The translations under genes and the position numbers were made by a program. The notes below the pieces were generated by a model. That model saw nothing but the letters and a program-made list of their open reading frames with translations. It did not search any database and was not told where the DNA came from. Below are positions 1 to 9,575 of a DNA stretch of 64,000 nt, piece by piece (within the stretch, counting starts at the first letter, position 1; each line of letters begins with the position of its first letter). The stretch lies in the NCBI GenBank assembly GCA_029204225.1, contig CM055093.1, positions 2,460,887 to 2,524,886 of the forward strand, read 5' to 3'. The stretch is from Diphasiastrum complanatum (taxonomy: Eukaryota; Streptophyta; Lycopodiopsida; Lycopodiales; Lycopodiaceae).

Positions 1-18
1 GTTTACGATGTACATTAA

Positions 19-230
19 TGTTGACAGCTGTTACTAGTTGTAATTAGCCATAGGCTAGTCTATTAGTCTAATCCTAGGTTTTCTCTCTGTATCAGGATTC
101 AGGGTTCATTTGTACATTTTACATTTCAGTATGATCTAGTGTGATAGAGTAATAGTGCGTGTTCTTCTTCCGCCTTCTTGTGGTGATTGCTTATGGTGAA
201 TGCTTGATGTTGCATATCTAATTCTTGACA
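19..230 (+). repeat. 5' LTR of RLC-1
   Basis: The stretch begins TGTTGACAG and ends GACA, the usual TG...CA ends of an LTR. It is followed with no gap by a perfect tRNA-Met primer binding site. At 212 bp it is short for a plant Copia LTR. The left boundary is inferred from the TG start and the position of the primer site, since no second LTR copy is present in the window. Confidence 0.7.
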
Positions 231-242
231 TGGTATCAGAGC
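231..242 (+). other. Primer binding site (initiator tRNA-Met type) of RLC-1
   Basis: TGGTATCAGAGC is complementary to the 3' end of plant initiator tRNA-Met, the standard primer for Copia reverse transcription. It directly follows the CA end of the LTR. Confidence 0.9.
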
Positions 243-416
243 TGCGATAGTCCTGCGTGCCTAATCAGTGGATACAGCTTGTCATAGACTCCACAATGAA
301 GTGAGAAAGTCCTTCACGGGAGGTGAAAGCTTGGAGAGACAAAAACGGCTGGAAGAAATCCTTCTTTGGTGTATTTTGCAGGTTTGGAGCTCAGAATCAT
401 CAGTGGAGAATGAAGA

Positions 417-617
417 CACAGTCCCAGAGGCATTAGAAGGGCCAGGGCAGCATCAGACAGATTGAAAATCTGTTGAGTGGGGAGATTTTTACAATACTTC
501 CTAGTTGTTGTGAAAAGCACAGTCCCGGAGGCATCAAAAAGGCCAAGGCAGCATCAGACAGATTGAAAATCTGTTGAGCAGGGGAGATTTTTACGATACT
601 TCTTAGTAGTTGTGAAA
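417..617 (+). repeat. 101-bp tandem duplication in the RLC-1 leader
   Basis: Two copies starting at 417 and 518, each opening with CACAGTCCC and running through a CAGACAGATTGAAAATCTG segment. They differ by scattered substitutions, so the duplication is not recent. It lies between the primer site and gag. Confidence 0.85.
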
Positions 618-852
618 AGTGCCATTTTTGTCAGAGGTTTGCCAAGAAATCTCTCATTTGTCTGTTTGGAGTACCGCAAATCACACTAGACAGTGTCTAG
701 TACTGCCATTCAGAGTTAGAAGGCTTCATACTTTTCACATTACTGATCTCTGTCTTTTGAACAATCACATATTTTGAAATCTTTGCAAAGAGGAGAATCT
801 AGAATATTCTCTCTAAAAGTTCTCACATTCCCTCTACTTTTCATCTTGTCCG

Positions 853-1104
853 TACCAATATCGGATCGACGCACCAGAGGTAAAGAAAACCAAAAGCAGT
901 CGTACATTCGCGCGTCATACCGATATCGCATATAAGTACCAATATCGGATCGACGCACCAGAGGTAAAGCAAATTCAGAACAGTCGAACATCCGCGCGTC
1001 ACATCGATATCGCATATCCGTACCAATATCGGATCCACGCGCACGAGCTAAAGAGAATCCCGAGCAGTCGTATACTCACGTGTCGTACTGATATCAGGTG
1101 TACA
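853..1104 (+). repeat. Three tandem 84-bp repeats in the RLC-1 leader
   Basis: Units begin at 853, 937 and 1021, each with TACCAATATCGGAT, and end near 1104. Each unit carries dyad pieces around GATATCG and a CGCGCGTC segment. The unit is a multiple of three, so long stop-free frames arise on the minus strand; these are by-products rather than genes. The third copy is the most diverged. Confidence 0.9.
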
Positions 1105-1203
1105 ACCAAATATATACCGTTCTGTAGTGTGATAAAATTTGGAGACAAGTTGTGTGCTCAGACTGAGCCATTTTTTTTGTGATCCGGACTCATTTATCAA
1201 GTA

Positions 1204-1882
1204 ATGGCAACTCTAAGCGAGAGTGTCCTCAATGAGTCAAGCAAATTGGTAGGTGCCGGCAACTATGCAGTCTGGAAATTCAAATTGAAAAACATTTTGA
1301 TGGAAAATGAGCTATGGGAGATCGTGATAGGTGAAGAGACAAGGCCAGTGATAAAAGAAGATTAACGAAGATGAAGTTGCATACATTGCGGATGGATGAT
1401 GGGGCAACTATTGCCGATCACATACTGACGATCAAAGAGATTCGTGACCAATTAGTAGTAGTTGGAGAGTGAGTACAAGATCGTGAGATCGTACAATTGA
1501 CATTGAATAGTCTGAGTGAGTCACATCAGATGTTTGTGACAAGTATAGCCACAAGAGAAAATCTTCCAACCTATGAAGAACTAGGTGGATTGCTTTTGCA
1601 GGAAGAGCAACATCAAGAGAACTTGAATCATCGTAACAGGGGCTATGATCAAGCTCTTGCAGTTAGAGGACGAGTTGGAAGATTTGGCCCTGGAAGGTAT
1701 TAGTCAAGAGGAGGTAACTCAAGCCAGGTTTCATTTCAACAATTTCATGAGCAAGTCAATGATAGTCCGAATTGTGAGGCAATTGGAATCAAGGCCAAGG
1801 TCAAGGATGCGGCTATTCAAGACAAAATAAACCTGGAAATTGTAAGTATTGCAACAAACCTGGCCACTGGGAGCGTGAATGC
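1204..1882 (+). pseudogene. gag: RLC-1 gag (UBN2/Copia gag plus zinc knuckle), broken
   Basis: The ATG at 1204 opens a Copia gag N-terminus containing YAVWKFKLKNIL, then hits TAA after about 53 codons. The next recognisable piece (near 1370, KLHTLRMDDG) lies some 70 residues further into the family domain, so the middle has been deleted. The C-terminal gag continues in another frame at 1497-1703. A CCHC zinc knuckle (C-x2-C-x4-H-x4-C) is encoded at 1841-1882, in a third frame. Gag would form the virus-like particle and the knuckle would bind element RNA; this copy cannot make a full protein. Confidence 0.8.
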
Positions 1883-2426
1883 ATCAAAAAACAGAAGGAG
1901 ATGGAACAAAGAAAAGACAAATGGCAAGTGGGAAATTATGTTGATCAACATCAATTTGATGACTATTATTATGAAGACTTATACTGATCAACATCAATAC
2001 GATGATGATCAATATGAAGATGATACAGGTGAGAGCTCAAAATTGCTCATTACAGTATTAATGACAAGTGATGAAGCCAAGGATACCTGGTACATTGATA
2101 GTGGTGCATCCAAGCACATGACTTCAAGGAAAGAGTGGTTTTTAGAACTCAAGGAAATTAACAATGGTGATGAAGTTGGACAAGCTAATGGCAAATTGCT
2201 ATCTGTTAAAGGAGTTGGAGTGGTACTAGTGAAGTTAGCCAGTGGAAAGATAAAGCAGATAAGCAACGTGCAATATGTACTTGGCTTAGCTAACAATCTA
2301 CTATCTGTTGGGACGATTGCTGATCAACGGCTCAAGGTTGAGTTTGACAGTGACAAATGTCTCGTCAAGGACATCAAAAATCACTACAAAGTGATTGCTA
2401 CAGGAGCTAGAGTCAACGAGAATTGA
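1883..2426 (+). pseudogene. RLC-1 aspartic protease region
   Basis: The frame 1875-2426 encodes an acidic Tyr/Asp-rich linker, then WYIDSGASKHMTS near 2090, the DSG catalytic loop of Copia proteases with the typical xxHMT that follows it. Further on comes the LLSVGTIADQ stretch seen at the end of Copia protease domains. The frame closes with TGA at 2424-2426 before GAG-pre-integrase. The active-site residues are retained although the polyprotein is broken on both sides. Confidence 0.85.
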
Positions 2427-2435
2427 CTCTACAAA

Positions 2436-2849
2436 TTGAATGCGAGATCTTTTACTCAAGCTATGGTAAGCACTGTTGATAGTCGAAGTGACCTTTGGCA
2501 TCAAAGGTTTGGTCATATTAGTGCTCAAAGCTTGCAAATCCTTAAAAGAGGTAATCTAGTTGTTGGATTGCCTGATATCTCTTTTGAAAGAAAAATTTGT
2601 GATGGTTGCATTTTGGAAAAACAGCATAGAGAGAGAGAGATTTCCCAAAGATGGAGCAAGAAGAGCCAATGGCATTCTTGATCTTGTTCATTGTGATCTG
2701 TGTGGACCAATACAAACGAGGTCCATCAATGGTTGTTACTATTTCATCACATTCATTGATGACTACAATAGACATATCTGGATTTATTTCCAGCTCAGTT
2801 GTTGTCGTACGTTTGAGTTTATCAATTTTTTCTTGAGACCCTACCAATG
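2436..2849 (+). pseudogene. RLC-1 GAG-pre-integrase and truncated integrase
   Basis: The frame at 2436-2681 encodes DLWHQRFGHIS, the HxRxGH-type zinc-binding start of GAG-pre-integrase, followed by CDGC. A frameshift then moves the integrase core start (LVHCDLCGPI and YFITFIDDY, the first catalytic Asp region) into the frame 2560-2850. Homology is lost at about 2810, before the second Asp and the Glu of the DDE triad. The remainder of pol is absent. Confidence 0.8.
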
Positions 2850-2907
2850 AAGTTTGGTAGGTTTCAACCTTTCTAAACAGGTATCTTATCTCGTCTGGTG
2901 AGTTTGG

Positions 2908-3372
2908 ATGATCAAGTACTTGGGTATGCTAGGTAAGAGTCGACTTCAAGGAGGAGACAGAGATTTCAAATCAAATAAAAATCATCTAAGGATGGGGCAT
3001 ATACAGCCTAGTAAATCACCATGGGACACTCCTGTTCTTAAAGCGAAGAAAGATGGAGGTTTTTCCATGTGTGTGGATTACAAGGGCTTAAATAAAGTGA
3101 TTGTCAAGAATAAATATCAGTTACCCAAGATGGATGACCTTGTAGATCGCTTGGGCGGAGCTCAGTATTTCACCAAGATAGATCTCAAGATAGGATACCA
3201 TCAAATAGGAATTAAGTCAAAAGATGTCCAAAAGACAAGATTTCGTTCCATATTTGGTCATTATGAATTCTTAGTGTTGTCGTTCAGGTTAACAAATGGC
3301 TAGCAACGTTCCAGCAAATGATTTATTTCATCCACATTTGGGAAAGTTTGTGGTGGTATTCCTAGATGATAA
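2908..3372 (+). pseudogene. RLG-1 reverse transcriptase (Gypsy type), broken
   Basis: The frame 2908-3303 encodes SPWDTPVLKAKKDGGFSMCVDY (the opening RT block), then FTKIDLKIGYHQI, the Gypsy FxKIDLxxGYHQI motif with the first catalytic Asp. The block FGHYEFLVLSF follows, then a stop. After a frame change, VVVFLDD near 3350-3369 is the YxDD-equivalent catalytic motif. The thumb region between this and RNase H is missing. Confidence 0.85.
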
Positions 3373-3849
3373 AAAAGAGGAATCAACATAGTTTGCTTGT
3401 TGTTTGGAACAAGGAATTGAATCAGTGTTTTGAAAAACTTAAAACATTGGTTGTTTCAACTCCCGTGTTACAAATTGCGAATCTAGACTTACCTTACGTC
3501 GTGATAACTGACGCAAGTGATATTGCAAGTGGAGTGGTTCTATTAGAAATGGATAGGCCACTGGTGTTTGAAAACAAAAAAATTCACTGGTCCTCAGTTG
3601 CATTACACTACGCAAGAAAAAAAATTGTTTGCAGTAATCCATGCACTAAAAACCTAGAGACACTATTTGTATGGTAGTAAGTTTATAGTGTATATGAATC
3701 ACCAACCTCTTAGGTACTTTTGCAATCAACATGATCTTCGAGGGAGGAAAGCTCGATTTGCTGAATTGATACAAGAGTTCGATCATGAAATTCATTACAT
3801 AAGAGGTAACTCTAGTCAAGTTGCAGATGCTCTTAGTCGGATCGGTTAA
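3366..3849 (+). pseudogene. RLG-1 RNase H domain, frameshifted
   Basis: Two overlapping frames (3366-3677 and 3667-3849) carry the Ty3 RNase H region. The first has STPVLQIANLDLPYVVITDAS, with the first catalytic Asp in TDAS. The second has FIVYMNHQPLRYF and ends with QVADALSRIG, the conserved NxxADALSR tail. A one-base shift near 3660-3680 separates them. Confidence 0.85.
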
Positions 3850-4029
3850 TTGAACGAGTTGTCATTCACCCAGATTTCCATGGATCTATATCTTTCGCTG
3901 AGAGAAAAATATGAATTAGACTCCCATTTTGGTCATATTTAAAACATTGTTCAGGTCGGAAGAAATGTTGACAATGTTGAGTCGAGTTCACAGGGAACTT
4001 AACTAACAAAGAAATATAAGAAGATTGTG

Positions 4030-4866
4030 GGACAGTTTACCATTCGAGATGGATTACTATTTTAGAATGAGAAAGTTTGTGTACCTGGGATGAGGAGCTC
4101 AAACACAAGAATTTGTTTGAATGTCATGACATACCCTGTGCAGGACATCCCGGTATACACAAGACTCTGGACTTGGTTAAAAGAGAGTTTTATTGGCCAA
4201 AGCTCAAACCATATGTCGAGTCATATGTTATTAAATGCAAGCCCTGTCAACTAGAAAAGGCTGAACGCCATAAGGCTGGTGGTTTGTTGCATTTGTTAGA
4301 TATCCTTGATAAGAGATGGGAAAACATATCTATGGATTTTGTAGTTGGAATTCCTAAGACCCAACAAAAATATGATTCTATTTGGGTTGTAGTAGATCGG
4401 TTAATTAAGTTAGCTGCGTTCATACCAGTTAAGTCAACTATAAAGGCTTTTGATTTAGCCCAGATCTTTGTTGAAAGATTATTTTGGTTGTATGGTCTGC
4501 CAAGTGACATTGTTAATGATAAAGATCCTAAATTCACAGGTTACTTTTGGTTAGCAGTATTCCATAAACTGGAAACCTCCCCGAGTTTAAGTTCTTCTGA
4601 TCATCCTGAACTAGATGGCGAGACAGAAAGGACTAATCAAACTATGGAAGATATTTTGAGGACGTATGTTTCTCACAAGCAATCTCATTGAGAAAATTAT
4701 CTCCCACTGGTTGAGTGTAGAAAACATTCTGCTACAGGTTACACTCCTTTTATGCTTATGTATGGTCTTTAACCTAGATCTCCAGCAAATGTGCAAGCTG
4801 CAAGACAGAAGAGCTTGTCATGGAATGATGCACTTTCACATGTCTTTTATAGATCCTTACCTATTG
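4030..4866 (+). pseudogene. RLG-1 integrase (Gypsy type)
   Basis: The frame 4077-4691 gives the H-x-H...C-x2-C zinc-binding domain (GHPGIHKTLDLV and CKPCQ). The core domain follows: the first Asp in ISMDFVVGI, the second in the block VNDKDPKF (SDRDPKF in most relatives), and the Glu in DGETERTNQT. A TGA closes the frame after SHKQSH. The C-terminal block resumes in another frame and fades near 4866. No chromodomain was recognised. Confidence 0.85.
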
Positions 4867-5061
4867 TAATATGTATGTATGTGAGTGTACGACCTCTGCC
4901 ACAGGCAGAGGCGAGTACCTCAACTCTTTAATCAATCCCACAAATGCAAAAAACCAAAGGCAAATGGCAAATATCAAGCATAGAGATAACCAACACCAAT
5001 AATAGAAGGAAAACCAAATTTTTATGAAAACCTTCAAAGAGCATATGGATGGGGAACTTTT

Positions 5062-5450
5062 CAATGTACGACTTCAAGATATAGTGGCATTTGGCTGGTG
5101 ATTTGAAAAGTTTAAAATGTATGTTCAATGTTTCCCATGGACCAACCTCCAAAAATCTATGTTTATATTGTATGAAATCATCAAACGACATGACTGAGAA
5201 TACAAGAATCACAAGAGACAAAGAGGATCCAAATTGGAAACCTGTTCTACCAATTCCTCTACAGAACGTACACATTTGCACTCTCCATGCTGAGGTTAGA
5301 ATAATAAAAAAGCTTGTGTATTGTCACATATTATATGCTTGGAACACAAAGCCAGAATCATCTTCCAAGGAAGCCATTTCTAGATTAGCTATTGCTACTT
5401 ATTGGGTGCTTACAAAATACAGAAAGATAAAGGAGCTCAAAATTACCTGA
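5062..5450 (+). CDS. Unidentified transposase-like ORF fragment (GDLK...C-x2-C)
   Basis: A frame open from before 5091 to 5450 encodes a sequence with WHLAGDLKSLKCMF, then LCLYCMKS (C-x2-C) and HICTLHAEVRI. This order (GDxK, a CxxC pair, then H-x-x-LH) resembles a cysteine-histidine domain seen in unclassified transposon-derived proteins of several eukaryotes. That resemblance is from memory and unverified. The ORF has no clear start and ends just past the domain, so it is a fragment. It sits between Gypsy and Copia remnants, which favours a mobile origin. Confidence 0.3.
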
Positions 5451-5821
5451 AGTTGATGGCTCCATCTTGCTGGTGGACTTATTCTCCTCAATCCTTGCAA
5501 TGCACTACTTCTCTACTTGTTAGGTCAGCCTTGACTCTTCTCCTCTATTTTCTTTGATGCTAAACTCCTCTTGCCCTACTTTGATGCTAACTGACTCTTC
5601 TTGCTCTAGTTGATACTTGTAAGGCTTGTCTTTATTCAACCTTTCAGTATAAAGTGTGCCATTCAGTCATAACAAGCAGCTAAGTCCACTGTTGATTTTC
5701 TAATTGACACACCTCACATATTTAATATAATACATCAACATGGGATAGACCAATTACCATGTCGCTCTTTTCAAAATGACCCAAAAATATAAAGTTCAAG
5801 CTGATGATGCCAACAAATAAA
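5451..5821. other. No gene recognised
   Basis: AT-rich sequence with short CTTGCT/ACTCTTC-type repetition. No coding similarity was seen on either strand. Confidence 0.5.
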
Positions 5822-6423
5822 TTAGGAGAAATTTGTTGAAATTTGATAAGCATACAATATATAATCAATATCAAGTCTATTTGTACCTCTTCCTTTGACA
5901 CCTATAGCAATTGCTATATTTACCTCCTTATTAGTGCATTTATTATCGAAGAAGGGAACTTGAAAGTTTTTTGAAGTTAGTGTAGTAAACTGAGATAAGG
6001 TTTTGCAATAGTTTAGAGATATATAATACTTGCTCAATGTTCCTCGATTCTTGTGCTGTATCAATCACAACGGAAACAATTTTATGAATTGGAATTTGAT
6101 TGCCATCACCTAAACATACTTGTCTTTGCTCATCAATCACATCCTCAAAAGTAGAAAATGATCACTCTATGAGATGTCATATGTTGGGTGCATGCAAAAT
6201 CTATCAACTAACCATCATATTTCTAATCCAAAGAAGCTAGAAAGAGTTTAGGATTGTTTATACCATCACACTTCTTCTCTTTAGCAAAGTTGTCAATCTC
6301 CTTAGCCTAAAGCTTGCCCTTCTTAAGATCAAATGTCTTTTGTTTGTAGTAAAATTTGTCCTAATGGCATTCCTTGCCACAATAGTTTTATGCACCATGC
6401 TTCTTGCCTTTGCTTCCATCAAT
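5822..6423 (-). pseudogene. Copia gag tail and protease remnant RLC-2
   Basis: Read on the minus strand from about 6423 down, there is a zinc-knuckle remnant (YCGKECHY), then LIDFACTQHMTSHR, in which the catalytic DSG of the Copia protease has become DFA. Next come CLGDGNQIPIHKI and VLYISKLLQNLISV, the flap and end of the protease domain. Frames change and in-frame stops are present. Both sides are truncated; the upstream side meets hAT sequence at about 6424. Confidence 0.7.
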
Positions 6424-7000
6424 TTAAATTGTGAAATCAACATCGTGACATGCACTATAAGAGAAATTCTTCTTGTTTTGAAATTTCTTATAGTCTTTAG
6501 CAAGAAATGCATGACTTGATGGCTCTAGCAAACATAAATTCGCATTTACAAAAACTAAGGCATTGGCCTTTTTAGTCCCCAAGCAATTCCTCTTCAAAGT
6601 GGCTATGTTGCCAAAAGAACTCCATAATCGCTCGTAATGAGATGAGCTCCCACCATGGCTAAGGACACGAATTGCAAGCTTCTGCAATTGTGGTGTATTT
6701 GCCCCATAATCCTCCCACCACAAGGCTGAACTATGAAAGAACCTATCAACATGTGCATCCTCTAAGCTAAACAATCTCTCCTTTCTATAGAAAGAGAGTT
6801 GATTCCTGCTTCTTTGTTCTATATAGAACCAACTTCTTCAAGCCATCCTCCCACACTTGTAAAACCTTTGTACCATTCCATGTATACTTTCCTTGAAATT
6901 TTGGGTCCAAAACATAGGCAACTGCATGGAGAGGACTATAAAAGGGTAAGCTACCAAGATTGAGTGCCATTGATTAGATTTGACATAGGGTCATGAGATC
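6424..7000 (-). pseudogene. hAT transposase remnant with C-terminal dimerisation domain
   Basis: The frame 6785-6970 (minus) encodes SPLHAVAYVLDPKFQ, a conserved hAT block. The frame 6424-6774 (minus) gives ALWWEDYGANTPQLQKLAIR, then SSSHYERLWSSF, the hAT C-terminal dimerisation signature (Wxx..P.L..lA...l....sS...ER.WS.f). The catalytic N-terminal parts are absent. A frame change near 6775-6785 joins the two blocks. hAT transposases move DNA by cut and paste; this copy is dead. Confidence 0.8.
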
Positions 7001-7116
7001 TAACTAATGTAGGCTAAAATGAGGTCCTCTAAACTTGTTTTACAGGTCTTGAAAGTACATCAAAAAGTGTGAGCGACATTTAGTCATGTTATTGTCCAAA
7101 AATAGCCAAAATCGGA
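7001..7116. other. No gene recognised
   Basis: Short AT-rich stretch between the hAT remnant and the 174-bp tandem repeat. Confidence 0.4.
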
Positions 7117-7462
7117 AAGATTTGTTTGAAAGTATATTTCACATCATCTTATCTTCATTCCAACTTTGTGAGGGAGTGCTAGAACTGAGATTATAAGTCC
7201 ATTTGTTGGATTAGAAATCTAATTTGAGTGAAACGCTACAAGAGAGACACCTTAGTGAGTTTCTAGAGACAATCAAATCCATTTCTTGGTAAGATTTGTT
7301 TGAAAGTAGTTTTCACTTCATCTTATCTTCATTCCAGCTTTGTGAGGGAGTGATAGAACTGTGATTATAAGTCCATTTGCTGGATTAGAAATCAAATTTG
7401 AGTGAAACACTACAAGTGTGAGACCTTTGTGAGTTTCAAGTCAATCAAATCTATTTTTTGAT
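7117..7462 (+). repeat. 174-bp tandem duplication upstream of RLC-3 gag
   Basis: Copies start at 7117 and 7291, each opening AAGATTTGTTTGAAAG and containing TTTGTGAGGGAGTG and GATTATAAGTCCATTTG. The second copy ends where the RLC-3 gag region begins, so the repeat probably belongs to the leader of that element. Substitutions and small indels separate the copies. Confidence 0.85.
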
Positions 7463-7481
7463 TGTAGAAGTCACTAGTAAG

Positions 7482-8402
7482 ATGCCATCTGTTGGAGCAT
7501 ACCTTTTAGAAGTTAGTGAGAGATTGAATTCTACAAATTATGCTATTTGGATGGTTAGGATGGAGTCACTTTTGGTGCTCCAAGACCTTTATGAGTTTCT
7601 GATTGAGGATGAAGAACCTCTAGGTGCACAAGAATTAGTGAGATACAAAAAGAGATCTAGGCTAGCACTTCATTGTGTGAAAATGAATGTGAGCAATGAT
7701 CTTCTGAGGGAAGTATCATCATGTAAAAGTGCTAAAGAGGCTTGGGAGTCTTTAAAATCAATATATGAATCTAGCAACACTTCTACGGTTCTTATGCTTA
7801 GAAATCAGATTTTGCAAAGCATGAGGAGAAGTGAGGAGAGTGCACATGATTATGTACTCAGAATTAAGTCTCTAAATAGGGAGTTGGTTTCCATTGGAGA
7901 GAAGATTCATGATGGAGAGCTTGTACAAATTGTCCTTAATGGTCTAGGAGATGACTTTGCAAATTTGGTCCAAAGTTTTGCCATCCAAGACACTTTGCCA
8001 ACTATAGAAAAACTTCACAGTGTATTAGTGGCTGAAGAGTGTAGGATGCTCCACACCAAGGCAAGAATGAGTTCATTGTCTTTGCAGGATGGAGATCAGA
8101 AAGCCAATTTCTCATTCAAGGGCAAAAAGAAGACCAATGAAAAGAAGAAGCATCCAAAGACAAGTCAAAGTAGAAATGCTTCTTTTGTGGGAAGAAGGGG
8201 CATTATGCATCTGAATGCTACAAGAGGCTAAGAGCACAAGTGGAGGAGGACAAACAAGGAAACCTTGCAAAGGAGGAGGAGGAGAATGAAGTAGATGTAT
8301 TCTTGATGGCATCTACATCCTCACCAACAAGCAATAACAATTCAAGAGACAATTGGTGGATCGACAGTGAGGCAAGCTCCCACATGTCTTGTGAAAATCT
8401 TT
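7482..8402 (+). pseudogene. gag: Copia gag-protease start RLC-3
   Basis: The likely gag start is ATG 7482 (MPSVGAYLLEVSERLN), a better fit to the family than the in-frame ATG at 7458. The UBN2 gag domain is complete, with YAIWMVRMESLL, KEAWESLKSIYE and LVQIVLNGLG in order. A shift near 8165 moves the CCHC zinc knuckle (8177-8218, CFFCGKKGHYASEC) to another frame. The protease opens as WWIDSEASSHMS near 8352, where the catalytic DSG is DSE. Copia homology ends at about 8402. It is related to, but distinct from, RLC-4. Confidence 0.85.
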
Positions 8403-9215
8403 GAATACTTTATGGATAGTATTAGTAGACATGGAGTGACTTGTTGCTTATCTTTAAGATCTATGGTGTTTAGTATTCTTTATGACAAGACAATGAAATT
8501 AGATGCTTTCAAATCTCCATTTGTTGTTGATAAAGTAATTTCATTGGATAACTATTTTTGTAATAGTTTGAATAGTGTCATAAAAGATGAACCATCATTT
8601 TTATTGGAAATCTTTGGGTCAACATGCTTTGAGCATGATCATTCCAATGTAAGGACCAAAGATTATCCTATTTCAATGATAGGAATAATGGTAGTGTTTT
8701 GCTCTTCAAGTAGAGATTGTAAAATCTACTTGTTTTCCATCAAATAAGTTGTCAATGGTGGAAATGTGATCTTTCAAGAGTGGAAGATTTGTAAACTTGA
8801 AGAAGCACCTTTGGATCAACACCTTATTCAATTCATTGATGTATGTGATAAAATATGACATTGCTTCGAACAAAATGAAAGTGATGAATTAGATTTGACT
8901 TCATTAGTATGTTAGATAACATATTCCAACAATCAAAAAATTGAAACAACATGTACACACTCACCGATAAGCTCGAAGCTTTAGTGCAGGCTTGTTTGCT
9001 CTTTCAACACTTGCTCTCTTTCCTTTTTTTTTGAATATCCTTGTCACATACACAAGCAATTTAAAAATAACACTATATTACACAATTGAATCATTATTGC
9101 AAACAATATGATATGTGCTTGTGAACACATTATAAAGATTAAAGAATTTAGGGTTGATAGATTCAAAATAAAATATTATACTAGTAATATGCTACAACAC
9201 ACATGCCATAATGCA

Positions 9216-9218
<3 letters not shown>
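8403..9218. other. No gene recognised
   Basis: A 126-codon frame (8367-8747, plus) continues out of the RLC-3 protease remnant but shows no domain I recognise and has no supporting context. The rest is AT-rich and non-coding in appearance. Confidence 0.4.

Positions 9219-9312
<94 letters not shown>
9219..9312 (+). repeat. (CT)47 microsatellite
   Basis: Uninterrupted CT dinucleotide for 94 bases. Stop-free Ser-Leu frames across it are artefacts of the repeat. Confidence 0.98.
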
Positions 9313-9314
<2 letters not shown>

Positions 9315-9439
9315 GACACCTGTCTTTCTCACGCGACTAACTTGTGCAGTTTTGTTGTGTGGGATGGTGGCAGGTAATAGCTGGGTGTCTTAAAACTTGC
9401 TTCGCTTTATGGTACTCTATACTGTTAAACTTTATACAG

Positions 9440-9575
9440 CTATATTTTTACTGTTTCGAGTAAAGGAGATCCTCAGCCATGGAGCCATGAAACTTGAACA
9501 GTTAGATGGGACACCATTCGATACTCCCATCAATGGTAGCCGACTTCACAAGTACTGGCCACCTCAGGGAAATAG
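9440..9575 (+). pseudogene. Possible 3' tip of a Gypsy pol
   Basis: The plus-strand frame encodes HGAMKLEQLDGTPFDTPING followed by SRLHKYWPP. This matches the pattern at the extreme C-terminus of plant Gypsy pol proteins (a GA-x-x-L block, then NG-x-RL-x-x-Y). Nothing upstream belongs to the same element, because a (CT)n lies 130 bp away. The assignment rests on a short match only. Confidence 0.5.

Larger units (their letters stand above)
19..2849 (+). mobile_element. LTR/Copia retrotransposon RLC-1, 5' part only
   Basis: A Copia-type (Ty1) element that starts with an LTR, followed by a primer site, a long leader, and decayed gag, protease, GAG-pre-integrase and the first part of the integrase in the Copia order. 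It stops inside the integrase near 2810-2849, where Gypsy sequence begins. No 3' LTR matching 19-230 was found, so the 3' half is lost. At least two frame changes and an internal gag deletion make it non-functional. Confidence 0.85.
2850..4866 (+). mobile_element. LTR/Gypsy pol remnant RLG-1 (RT, RNase H, integrase)
   Basis: Reverse transcriptase, RNase H and integrase follow one another in Gypsy (Ty3) order. Frames change several times and there are internal deletions, for example from the FLDD motif straight to RNase H. No LTR, gag or protease was found. It directly abuts the truncated RLC-1 integrase, so a deletion or recombination has joined the two. Confidence 0.85.

Noticed and set aside
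740-1044. Two overlapping minus-strand frames across the 84-bp repeats
   Set aside because: The repeat unit is a multiple of three without stops, which keeps frames open; no domain or start context supports a gene.
8367-8747. 126-codon plus frame after the RLC-3 protease
   Set aside because: Starts inside transposon sequence and has no recognisable motif; I left it as unassigned sequence.
9108-9393. Open frames through the (CT)n array giving poly-Ser-Leu proteins
   Set aside because: A dinucleotide repeat has no stop codons in any frame; the protein is an artefact. The same applies at 13524-13814, 45135-45341 and 58124-58411.
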